Source of the DNA: AB-629-J13 sp964496365
GTDB taxonomy: Bacteria; Fidelibacterota; Marinisomatia; Marinisomatales; AB-629-J13
Length of the DNA stretch: 12,644 nucleotides
Direction of reading: 5' to 3'
Assembly (NCBI GenBank): GCA_964496365.1
Contig: CAZBZK010000040.1
Span: 1-12,644 of the forward strand
How positions within the stretch are numbered: the stretch's first letter is position 1; the number at the start of each line of letters is the position of its first letter. A program made the translations under genes and the position numbers. This document shows positions 1 to 6,214 of the stretch, piece after piece. The notes beneath the pieces are model-generated. The model saw only the letters and a list, made by a program, of their open reading frames with translations, ran no database searches and was not told the origin of the DNA.

Positions 1-1
1 C

Positions 2-94
2 TTTTGATACAAAATCTGGATATTTATATATGGGTTTTTTCATTTTACGTATTGGATCACTACGTTTTGATAAAATTTAGATATCTAAAATATA
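2..94 (+). repeat. Imperfect direct repeat of a promoter-like element
   Basis: Copy 1 (2-31) and copy 2 (65-94) both begin TTTTGATA, continue with an AAAT block and then a (C/T)TGGATAT or TTAGATAT block, and end in an AT-rich TATAT/AATAT tail. Copy 1 carries two extra bases after TTTTGATA. Both copies contain TTGATA followed 17-18 bp later by a TATA-like hexamer. The pair could be tandem promoters or two binding sites for one regulator. The low complexity of AT-rich DNA makes a chance match possible. Confidence 0.4.
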
Positions 95-96
95 AG
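67..96 (+). promoter_or_regulatory. Candidate sigma70-type promoter for the CDF gene
   Basis: TTGATA at 67-72 matches five of six bases of the -35 consensus and TATAAG at 91-96 matches five of six of the -10. The spacer is 18 bp. Transcription would begin near 103, leaving a leader of about 40 nt before the ATG at 143. The spacer is occupied by the palindrome at 76-89. In this AT-rich background, and for a probable FCB bacterium whose main sigma factor may prefer other motifs, this remains a candidate. Confidence 0.4.
76..89. promoter_or_regulatory. 14-bp perfect palindrome in promoter spacer, possible operator
   Basis: TTTAGATATCTAAA is identical to its reverse complement and lies entirely between the candidate -35 and -10 hexamers. 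A dyad in the spacer of a metal-transporter promoter resembles the placement of operators for dimeric metalloregulators such as the MerR family. That comparison rests on position only. No regulator gene is adjacent in the window, and such palindromes are not rare in AT-rich DNA. Confidence 0.35.
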
Positions 97-142
97 TCTG
101 AACATAAGTTTATTAGTAAAACAATCAGTAAATTCAATCTTC

Positions 143-1309
143 ATGTTTAAAACCATTACCAACCATTTCCTTCCAAAAACGAAAGAATCTGCCCAAAAGT
201 ACCGCACTAAAATTGGTGTTTTTCAAGGATGGATATCTGTGGGAGTGAATGGCATTTTATTTTTGATAAAAATTATTTTGGGTCTCATGGTAGGGGCTGT
301 GAGTTTAATTGCTGATGCAGTACATACATTTTCAGATGTTGTCACATCATCCATTGTCATTTGGGGATTTAAGCAAGCCGAAAAGCCGGCAGATGTGGAA
401 CATCCATATGGTCATGGTAGAGCGGAATATATTGCTACATTAATAATAGCCATCCTACTTTGTGTAGCAGGTATTGAAATCATAGAAGCATCGATTGATA
501 GAATAAAAAATCCGGCATTAGTCAATGTAAAATGGTGGATGATAGCGGTATTGAGTTTAACGATCATTGTGAAAGAAATTACCGCTAGATATGCTGAATT
601 TTTATCTTCACTGATTGCTTCAGGAACGCTCCACGCAGATGCTTGGCATCATCGAACCGATGCGTTATCCAGCTTGTTGGTCGTAGGTGCAATGGTCGCA
701 GGGATGTATGGATATTCTGCTATTGATGGTTGGATTGGATTGGGAGTTGCAGGATTTCTATTGTACACAGGATTTGAAATTGCCAAAGATGCTGTGGATG
801 ATCTCATTGGGAAACCACCCACAACCGAAGAGGTGGAAAACATCAGAAATATTGTTATGACAGTTCCGGGAGTATTAGGAGCTCATGATATTACTGTGCA
901 TAGTTATGGACACGACAAATTTATAAGTATTCACGTTGAGATTGATGCAAACGAAACCACTGCAAAAGCACATGATATTTCCGAAGAAGTTGAGGAACGT
1001 CTCGCAAAAGCGATGGGAGTGGAACCAACCGTACATATGGACCCGGTTCATCCGGGAAATCCATTAGTAGTTAAAGTACAGGACCATTTGAATCAGCGTT
1101 GGAAATCGGATGAGAGAATTACTGATATCCATGATGTTCGGGTTGTAGAGACAGAAAACCATCATGTGGTATTATTCGGAATCAATGTGAAGATCGGGAT
1201 AACTCAATCCCAAATTGTAGAATGTTGTAAGGAACTGGAAGCAGATTTGGGAGAGAAATTTCCCGGTTATGAAATTAATATCAAGGTGTCACCACTCCAT
1301 CGTTATTAA
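143..1309 (+). CDS. Cation diffusion facilitator family transporter with duplicated C-terminal domain
   Basis: This is an inner-membrane CDF transporter, a family that exports divalent cations such as Zn, Fe, Co or Mn by proton antiport. Six hydrophobic segments fall at about residues 30-52, 54-77, 96-118, 131-150, 163-190 and 193-213. The intramembrane metal site is visible as H61-x3-D65 in the second segment and H169-x3-D173 in the fifth. The family signature HPYGHGR is at 87-93. A cytoplasmic dimerisation domain covers about 225-305, ending in a HMDPVHP stretch. A second, related unit follows at about 306-388, which explains the length of 388 residues against roughly 300 for simple members. 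No His-rich loop is present, so the metal cannot be named. The gene stands alone on its strand and meets the next gene end-to-end, 3 bp apart. Confidence 0.93.
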   Translation: MFKTITNHFLPKTKESAQKYRTKIGVFQGWISVGVNGILFLIKIILGLMVGAVSLIADAVHTFSDVVTSSIVIWGFKQAEKPADVEHPYGHGRAEYIATLIIAILLCVAGIEIIEASIDRIKNPALVNVKWWMIAVLSLTIIVKEITARYAEFLSSLIASGTLHADAWHHRTDALSSLLVVGAMVAGMYGYSAIDGWIGLGVAGFLLYTGFEIAKDAVDDLIGKPPTTEEVENIRNIVMTVPGVLGAHDITVHSYGHDKFISIHVEIDANETTAKAHDISEEVEERLAKAMGVEPTVHMDPVHPGNPLVVKVQDHLNQRWKSDERITDIHDVRVVETENHHVVLFGINVKIGITQSQIVECCKELEADLGEKFPGYEINIKVSPLHRY

Positions 1310-1312
1310 TAA

Positions 1313-2746
1313 TTAATGTTGAAATAACATTACATTTACTAGCAGAACAACATCATGAAAGTTTATGTCCTCATTCACGTCCATATCTGCGTATAATAAT
1401 TCATTTTCCGTTAATTCAATAATTCCATTTAAATAAGACAAAATCAAATTAAGGTCCATAGAATCAACGATACCGTCTCTGTTAATGTCTCCGGGAGCCA
1501 AGATGTGTTCGTTAATATAGTGGATGGTTTTTCTCAATGTGATTAAAGTAGCTTCATGAGCTGTGTCCCAATCTATTTGTCCACCAACATGAATATGTCC
1601 CGCAAGAAAACAAGGTGTTTCCTCGTTGGTTTCCATGAGACCTTTGTACCACACTCCGTGAAACCCTTTAAATTCAGACAAATATTGTCCTGCACCTCCA
1701 GTAAAATCTATGTAAGAATACAATCCTAAATCGGCATCATTGACAGCGTTAACTATGTTTTCCATGGGCAAAGATGAAAATCTCATATGATTTATGGGAG
1801 CATCTTGATCAGGAGGAGTAGGTGTGGGTTGATAGGGAGGTGTAAAATCATCAATCCAGTTTTGCCAATTATAATATTTATGTTCTAATTCCCAACTATA
1901 ATTTATATATCCACGACTGAAGGTTATAATCGAAACGGGCTGTAATAAATTTACAATATTCCACCAATCTTCAGATGTATCTTGGTAATCCACTTCCAAA
2001 TCCCCATTTCCTTGTCCACAGTCTGAACAATTTGGAGGGAAAAAGGTGGGAAAAAAAGAAACGACATCAAAACCCAATCCTTCCCAATTTTCTCCAATCC
2101 ATCCATCTGGGTTTAATATTGGATTTTGACTAAATGGGCGAACGGCTTCATTAGTGGGAGGCCAATAACCGGTGAGTAAAATGATGGGGAGTTCTCTTGT
2201 TGATTTCGGACGACGGAATTGATGATGAGTGGATTTTAATGTGCCTGATTGTGGTAAATTAGTTTGAATCGATAGCTTTGGAAATTCATGGTTTTTTATC
2301 AATGGAACTTTGAGTTCGAGGACAAATTCAGTTGCTTTTATCCTTCCAGTGAAAAAGGGAAATTCTGATTTAACAAATGCTTTCCGATAGGGTCCAACCC
2401 AAGTTTTATCGGTTGGATTTATTAAGTATAGTTCACTGTCTTCAGAAAAATGATTCTGATCCAAAAGAGCATGAAAACTCATTTGTTTCCCAAACGTAAC
2501 GTGTAAAAAATAAAGAGCATGGTTTCCATTTATTATTTTGGTTCCATCCATCCAGTGTGATTTTAAAATATGGAATTCTTCATTTATAATTGAAACCTCT
2601 TTAATAACTGTTTCCGGATTAAGTGTGAAATAGTGTGGCTCTCCATAGGGTAAAACCTGAGAATAATTCACATCCAATAATCCAAAAATCAACAGGGTAA
2701 ATGTTATAAATTGTCTGAATATTCCTATATTTCTGATTGATTCCAT
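1313..2746 (-). CDS. Secreted pyroglutamyl-peptidase (C15)-like protein with C-terminal dockerin
   Basis: Residues 1-29 look like a signal peptide (Arg5 and Arg11, hydrophobic 13-24, likely cut near Ser29/Gln30). Residues 31-165 form an unrecognised, probably beta-rich domain. Residues 187-413 resemble pyrrolidone-carboxylate peptidase (peptidase C15): ILLTG near the start, a QPVSIITF strand, SSLPMENIV matching the TGLPIKRIV region, and GHIHVG matching GFIHIP. By hand alignment, catalytic Glu81 and His168 of the Bacillus enzyme correspond to E288 and H386, but the nucleophile Cys144 region (350-371) has no cysteine; Ser357 is the nearest match. Residues 418-475 carry two dockerin-like calcium loops (GDINRDGIVDSMDL and ADMDVNEDINFHD). 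It is the last gene of a four-gene minus-strand run, starting 1 nt after the stop of the gene before it. The dockerin is well supported; the C15 relationship is moderate and peptidase activity is doubtful. Confidence 0.72.
   Translation of the reverse strand: MESIRNIGIFRQFITFTLLIFGLLDVNYSQVLPYGEPHYFTLNPETVIKEVSIINEEFHILKSHWMDGTKIINGNHALYFLHVTFGKQMSFHALLDQNHFSEDSELYLINPTDKTWVGPYRKAFVKSEFPFFTGRIKATEFVLELKVPLIKNHEFPKLSIQTNLPQSGTLKSTHHQFRRPKSTRELPIILLTGYWPPTNEAVRPFSQNPILNPDGWIGENWEGLGFDVVSFFPTFFPPNCSDCGQGNGDLEVDYQDTSEDWWNIVNLLQPVSIITFSRGYINYSWELEHKYYNWQNWIDDFTPPYQPTPTPPDQDAPINHMRFSSLPMENIVNAVNDADLGLYSYIDFTGGAGQYLSEFKGFHGVWYKGLMETNEETPCFLAGHIHVGGQIDWDTAHEATLITLRKTIHYINEHILAPGDINRDGIVDSMDLNLILSYLNGIIELTENELLYADMDVNEDINFHDVVLLVNVMLFQH
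1314..1332. terminator. Weak hairpin at convergent junction
   Basis: TAATGTT (1314-1320) pairs with AACATTA (1326-1332) across a 5-nt loop, just after the CDF stop codon and inside the last codons of the convergent gene. A 10-bp palindrome, TTATTAATAA, adjoins it at 1303-1312. Only one G-C pair supports the stem and no long T-run follows on either strand, so termination here is only a possibility. Confidence 0.2.
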
Positions 2747-2747
2747 T

Positions 2748-3329
2748 TTAAAGAAACAACCAATTTAATTGTAAATATGTACTTCCGAATCCAAAGAGAG
2801 CTCCGATGCTAACTTGGGCGGGAGTGTGTGCTTTCAGAATCACTCGAGAATAACTCACACCTAAAATAACAAGACCCATCATGAAAGGAAATTGATATCC
2901 GCATATCCACAATGCCGCTATCGGTCCAGATACACCCATTGAATGGATTGAAATTTTCCAAAATCGTGTAATAATTAAGGTTGCAATTGTATTGGTCATA
3001 TAGCAAAACATGAGACCTTGTGTTAGCAAATTTGCATCCACCCAGTTTAAAGCTAAAAATCCTGCACCGGAATATCCAATTCCCAATAATAAGGGAAACT
3101 GTCTTTGATCCTTAACTGAAGCATCCAGATCGTCTATTAGTCCAAATTTTTTTAAACCAAAAACGGTCAAAATTGGAATCAAATTAGAGAATATAAAACA
3201 AATGGTTAAAATATAATATGGATTCCCTGTGGATGAATCTTCGCTGAAAATTAACAATGAAAATACACCCAAGGAAATAATCATTGGATGAAATAAAAAT
3301 GAAAGTGATTTGGCGATGGTCAATTTCAT
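2748..3329 (-). CDS. PAP2-superfamily-like integral membrane protein, degenerate catalytic motifs
   Basis: This 193-residue polytopic membrane protein has about five to six hydrophobic segments. Its C-terminal half has PAP2-like motifs: K125-I-S-I-H129-x2-G132 in the place of the middle motif, and S161-R162-x5-H168-x3-Q172 in the place of SRxxxxxHxxxD. The final Asp of the classic triad is therefore Gln, and the first motif KxxxxxxRP is not present in standard form (K73-D-Q-R-Q-F-P is the nearest). Such variants are usually annotated as PAP2-related or hypothetical membrane proteins. It may act on a lipid phosphate, or it may be non-catalytic. Contrast the intact PAP2 gene at 8300-8887. It lies 12 bp after the mutase gene and its stop abuts the next start, so co-transcription is likely. 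Confidence 0.7.
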   Translation of the reverse strand: MKLTIAKSLSFLFHPMIISLGVFSLLIFSEDSSTGNPYYILTICFIFSNLIPILTVFGLKKFGLIDDLDASVKDQRQFPLLLGIGYSGAGFLALNWVDANLLTQGLMFCYMTNTIATLIITRFWKISIHSMGVSGPIAALWICGYQFPFMMGLVILGVSYSRVILKAHTPAQVSIGALFGFGSTYLQLNWLFL

Positions 3330-3341
3330 TACTTGAATAAA

Positions 3342-4835
3342 TCAATTAGATTGGTATTCACCAAAAACAGATTTCATTGCCTCAGTAATTTCTCCAAGTG
3401 TACACTCACATTTAATGCAATTCAAAATTTCTGGCATTAAATTATGGGTCCCTTTACAAGCATGAGTTAACGAAGATTTTGCTTGGTTTACAGATTGGTT
3501 ATCTCGGTTTGATTTAAAGTGTTTAACCTTATTAATTTGTTTTTGCACCAAATTCGAAGAAATTTCATGAAGATCAGGTGAGATAGTTTCTTTTGTCTCA
3601 AATTTGTTGACTCCAACAATAATGTTTTCTCCTGCATCCACTTTTATTTGGTAATCATAAGCACTTTTTGCGATTTCATTTTGAATCCAACCGGATTCAA
3701 TCGCTTTTATGGTACCTCCCATGGAATCAATTTTATTGATGATTGATAGAGTTTCATTAAATAAATTTTCTGTCATTTCTTCAATCACATAACTGCCACC
3801 AAATGGATCGGAATGATTGGGAATTCCTGATTCGTAGGCGATGATTTGTTGAGTTCGTAAAGCAAGCCTAACAGATTCATCGGTGGGTAATGACAATGCC
3901 TCGTCCTTGCTGTTGGTGTGCAGAGATTGTGTCCCTCCCAAGACTGCAGATAAAGCTTGGAGAGTGGTTCTGACTACATTGTTATCAATTTGTTGTGCTG
4001 TGAGTGTTGATCCACCGGTTTGAGTATGAAAACGGCACTTCAATGCTTTTTCATCCGAAACATTGAATCTGTCTTTCATAATATGTGCCCATAATGTTCT
4101 TGCAGATCTAAATTTTGCAATTTCAGTTAAAAAGTCATTATGTGCATTAAAAAAAAATGAGATTCGTTTACCAATTTTATTTGGGTCCAATCCTTGGTTG
4201 ACTGCAGAATCCATGTAAGCAATTGCGTTTGCAAAGGTAAATGCCAATTCTTGGGACGCAGTACTACCACTTTCTCGAATATGGTATCCTGAAATAGAGA
4301 TCGTATTCCAGTTTGGAACATGGGTTGAACAAAACTCCATGATATTTGTAGTCAAACGTATGGAAGGTTTTGGTGGAAAAATAAAAGTTCCTCTGGCAAT
4401 GTATTCTTTTAAAATATCGTTTTGAACTGTTCCTCTTAGTTTATCAGATGTGATGCCTCGTTTTTCAGCCATATGAATAAAAGTTGCCAACACGATAGAA
4501 GCGGTTGCATTAATTGTCATGGAAACGGAAACGTCTTCCAATGGAATATCTTGGAATAATGAGTCCATATCATGAAACGTCGAAATGGGAACTCCTACTT
4601 TTCCAACTTCTCCTTCTGCCATAGAATCATCTGAATCAAAGCCAATTTGAGTGGGGAGGTCAAATGCTACTGATAATCCAGAAACACCGTTTTGAATTAA
4701 ATATTTAAACCGTTTGTTGGATTCTGACGCACTGGTAAATCCAGCATATTGCCGCATTGTCCATAAACGTTTTTTATACATGTCGCCATGGATGCCCCTT
4801 TTGTAAGGGAATTGTCCGGGTTTTTTGTTATCCAT
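3342..4835 (-). CDS. mcmA: Methylmalonyl-CoA mutase, catalytic (large/alpha) subunit without B12 domain
   Basis: The enzyme interconverts methylmalonyl-CoA and succinyl-CoA with adenosylcobalamin. The 497 residues cover only the CoA-binding TIM-barrel domain, from the usual opening (FPYKRGIHGDMYKKRLWTMR) to the usual end (LGEITEAMKSVFGEY). The cobalamin-binding domain with its DxHxxG motif is absent and must be a separate protein encoded elsewhere. Substrate residues of the Propionibacterium enzyme, Tyr89, Gln197, Arg207 and His244, align with Y30, Q138, R148 and H185, all with the same offset of 59. Tyr and Arg at these positions favour methylmalonyl-CoA over isobutyryl-CoA, where Phe and Gln are expected. 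The body (FFNAHNDFLTEIAKFRSAR) is of the split-subunit type shared with isobutyryl-CoA mutase relatives. It starts 23 bp after djlA, with no clear Shine-Dalgarno, and is followed 12 bp later by the PAP2-like gene. Confidence 0.92.
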   Translation of the reverse strand: MDNKKPGQFPYKRGIHGDMYKKRLWTMRQYAGFTSASESNKRFKYLIQNGVSGLSVAFDLPTQIGFDSDDSMAEGEVGKVGVPISTFHDMDSLFQDIPLEDVSVSMTINATASIVLATFIHMAEKRGITSDKLRGTVQNDILKEYIARGTFIFPPKPSIRLTTNIMEFCSTHVPNWNTISISGYHIRESGSTASQELAFTFANAIAYMDSAVNQGLDPNKIGKRISFFFNAHNDFLTEIAKFRSARTLWAHIMKDRFNVSDEKALKCRFHTQTGGSTLTAQQIDNNVVRTTLQALSAVLGGTQSLHTNSKDEALSLPTDESVRLALRTQQIIAYESGIPNHSDPFGGSYVIEEMTENLFNETLSIINKIDSMGGTIKAIESGWIQNEIAKSAYDYQIKVDAGENIIVGVNKFETKETISPDLHEISSNLVQKQINKVKHFKSNRDNQSVNQAKSSLTHACKGTHNLMPEILNCIKCECTLGEITEAMKSVFGEYQSN

Positions 4836-4858
4836 TAAACGCCAGAATATTAATGGTT

Positions 4859-5602
4859 TTACATGCCTCTTTCTTTTTTAATGGCTTGATAAGCATCGTT
4901 TACGGATTTAAACTTTTCTTCAGCCAATTTTTGAATATCATTACCTAAATGCCCCACTTTGTCCGGATGATATTTTGTCGCCATTTTTCGATAAGCTTTT
5001 TTGACTTCCATATCAGATACTTTGGGATTGATTTCAAGAATATTGTAATCTGAATTTGAATCCCTCACGAACATTGCTTTAATGGAAATAAAATCATTTT
5101 CGTTCACATTCAAATATCTGGCAATGGTATGCATGACTCTAATTTCTTCGGGATGAATATTTCCGTCCGCATTGGATAATCCAAACAAAACGTGAACTAA
5201 TTCCAAACGACTTGGATGATCCATGGATCTTTGAATTTGGCGACACACATCTCGAAGATGATAATCTTGATTCAAAATATCTTTAAACAATACCATAAAA
5301 TCCTGGATATCATTGGTATTAAACTGATTTTTTAAAAATTGTTTTACAAATTCTAATTCCGATTTTAATAACTGTTTATCCGCTTTCATCACAGAGGCAA
5401 ACAGTACAAGCATCGATACCATGAAATCCCCCGGTCTGGTCTTCGGATAAGGTCGTCCATGACCCGAATAAAATCGGTCATAACCAGATCCTTTGTCCTC
5501 ATTGGCATATAAGGATGCGGCAGCATATCCCAGAATTCCCCCAATGGGTCCTCCCAAGACCCATCCTAAACTTCCCCACATTAATTTTTTTCCAAAGCTC
5601 AT
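4859..5602 (-). CDS. djlA: DjlA-like membrane co-chaperone (TerB domain plus C-terminal J domain)
   Basis: The protein has the DjlA architecture in 247 residues. A Gly-rich hydrophobic segment at 7-30 (GGPIGGILGY) could be a single membrane anchor. A TerB-type helical domain follows at about 57-175, with the two acidic motifs KADKQLLKSE (73-82) and NADGNIHPEE (144-153). A J domain runs from about 185 to 247 with the HPD tripeptide at 212-214. The family stimulates the ATPase of DnaK at the inner membrane face. In E. coli, DjlA affects capsule and envelope stress signalling, but no such role can be read here. It is the first gene of the minus-strand run and is divergent, across 42 bp, from the gene at 5645. 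No CbpA- or DnaJ-type Gly/Phe or zinc-finger regions are present. Confidence 0.85.
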   Translation of the reverse strand: MSFGKKLMWGSLGWVLGGPIGGILGYAAASLYANEDKGSGYDRFYSGHGRPYPKTRPGDFMVSMLVLFASVMKADKQLLKSELEFVKQFLKNQFNTNDIQDFMVLFKDILNQDYHLRDVCRQIQRSMDHPSRLELVHVLFGLSNADGNIHPEEIRVMHTIARYLNVNENDFISIKAMFVRDSNSDYNILEINPKVSDMEVKKAYRKMATKYHPDKVGHLGNDIQKLAEEKFKSVNDAYQAIKKERGM

Positions 5603-5616
5603 ATTATTTCTTTTTT

Positions 5617-5633
5617 TAGGTGTAAAATACCTA
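5617..5633. promoter_or_regulatory. Inverted repeat in 42-bp divergent intergenic region
   Basis: TAGGTGTAAAATACCTA has matching arms TAGGT and ACCTA, with a G-T pair and a T-A pair closing toward a 3-nt centre. It lies almost midway between the divergent starts at 5602 and 5645, so both promoters must fit on or around it. TAAAAT at 5623-5628 inside it could serve as a -10 for the plus-strand genes. It may be an operator shared by both directions, or part of the leader structure. Confidence 0.35.
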
Positions 5634-5644
5634 GAAAACTAAGC

Positions 5645-6214
5645 ATGATTCTTATGGATAAAAAGCTATATTCAACCGTGAAATTTCCCTTAAAGACAGA
5701 CATTGCGTTTAAATTAAAATTATTTGGTTTAAACAAAAACCCCAAGTCTAAGGTGTTAAAATTGGGAATAAATGGGAACAAAATTAGAAAATTGACATTT
5801 TTTTTACCAAATGAACAAAAATATATTCCCCCCATTATTCAATATTTTAAAAGAATGAATAAAACAAAATTAATGGTGAAGCTCATTTGCAAATCAACAT
5901 CAATGGAAATATATCATTCCTCGATCAACCACTCAGGTATGATTATTTCAGATAAACATTTAAATCGGTGGGGGTTAGCTGAAAGGTCAACCGTAAACCA
6001 AATTGAATCCATTATTCCGGATGCAGTAATCGATTTAAACCCCAAATATGATCCTCTCCATTTAGCGTTGATACACAACATGAAATGCCAAATTAAAATT
6101 GGATTTAATTCAAAATGGGCACATCGTATTTTTACAGTTTTATTGCATGGAGAGAATCAAGAATTCAAAGATAATCAATTCGATCAAATCAATCAACTTA
6201 TAGGGTTAGCATGA
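5645..6214 (+). CDS. Uncharacterised 189-aa protein, coupled to GlmU-like gene
   Basis: I do not recognise this protein with confidence. The N-terminal half is Lys-rich and basic (residues 1-80) with no signal peptide or membrane segment. Residues 125-170 have a patterned core: PDAVIDLNP, DPLHLALIHNMKC, then IKIGFNSKW. This resembles the segment of small Bacteroidota proteins (DUF6913 type) and of glycosyltransferase-9/heptosyltransferase folds, where an acidic strand is followed by a helix and a KIGF/RVGF strand. That resemblance is weak and from memory only. The start could be the ATG at 5645 or the one three codons later at 5654; neither has a clear ribosome site. Its stop overlaps the start of the next gene by 4 bp (ATGA), indicating translational coupling with the nucleotidyltransferase-like enzyme. 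Confidence 0.75.
   Translation: MILMDKKLYSTVKFPLKTDIAFKLKLFGLNKNPKSKVLKLGINGNKIRKLTFFLPNEQKYIPPIIQYFKRMNKTKLMVKLICKSTSMEIYHSSINHSGMIISDKHLNRWGLAERSTVNQIESIIPDAVIDLNPKYDPLHLALIHNMKCQIKIGFNSKWAHRIFTVLLHGENQEFKDNQFDQINQLIGLA

Larger units (their letters stand above)
1..142. other. Upstream region of CDF gene, no gene seen
   Basis: This is AT-rich non-coding sequence at the left edge of the window. It holds two imperfect copies of a roughly 30-bp element (2-31 and 65-94), a candidate promoter at 67-96 and a palindrome at 76-89, described separately. No open frame with a recognisable protein and no RNA gene is visible. There is no clear Shine-Dalgarno sequence before the ATG at 143. Confidence 0.6.

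Noticed and set aside
3342..4835. Possible truncated mutase missing its C-terminal cobalamin domain
   Set aside because: The end at LGEITEAMKSVFGEY is the normal end of split-subunit catalytic proteins, so the absence of the B12 domain reflects subunit architecture and is not damage.
5599..5835. Minus-strand frame of 78 codons over the divergent promoter and the start of the unknown gene
   Set aside because: It overlaps the plus-strand gene antisense, is Phe/Leu-rich by the strand effect of AAA/AAT codons, and has no recognisable domain.
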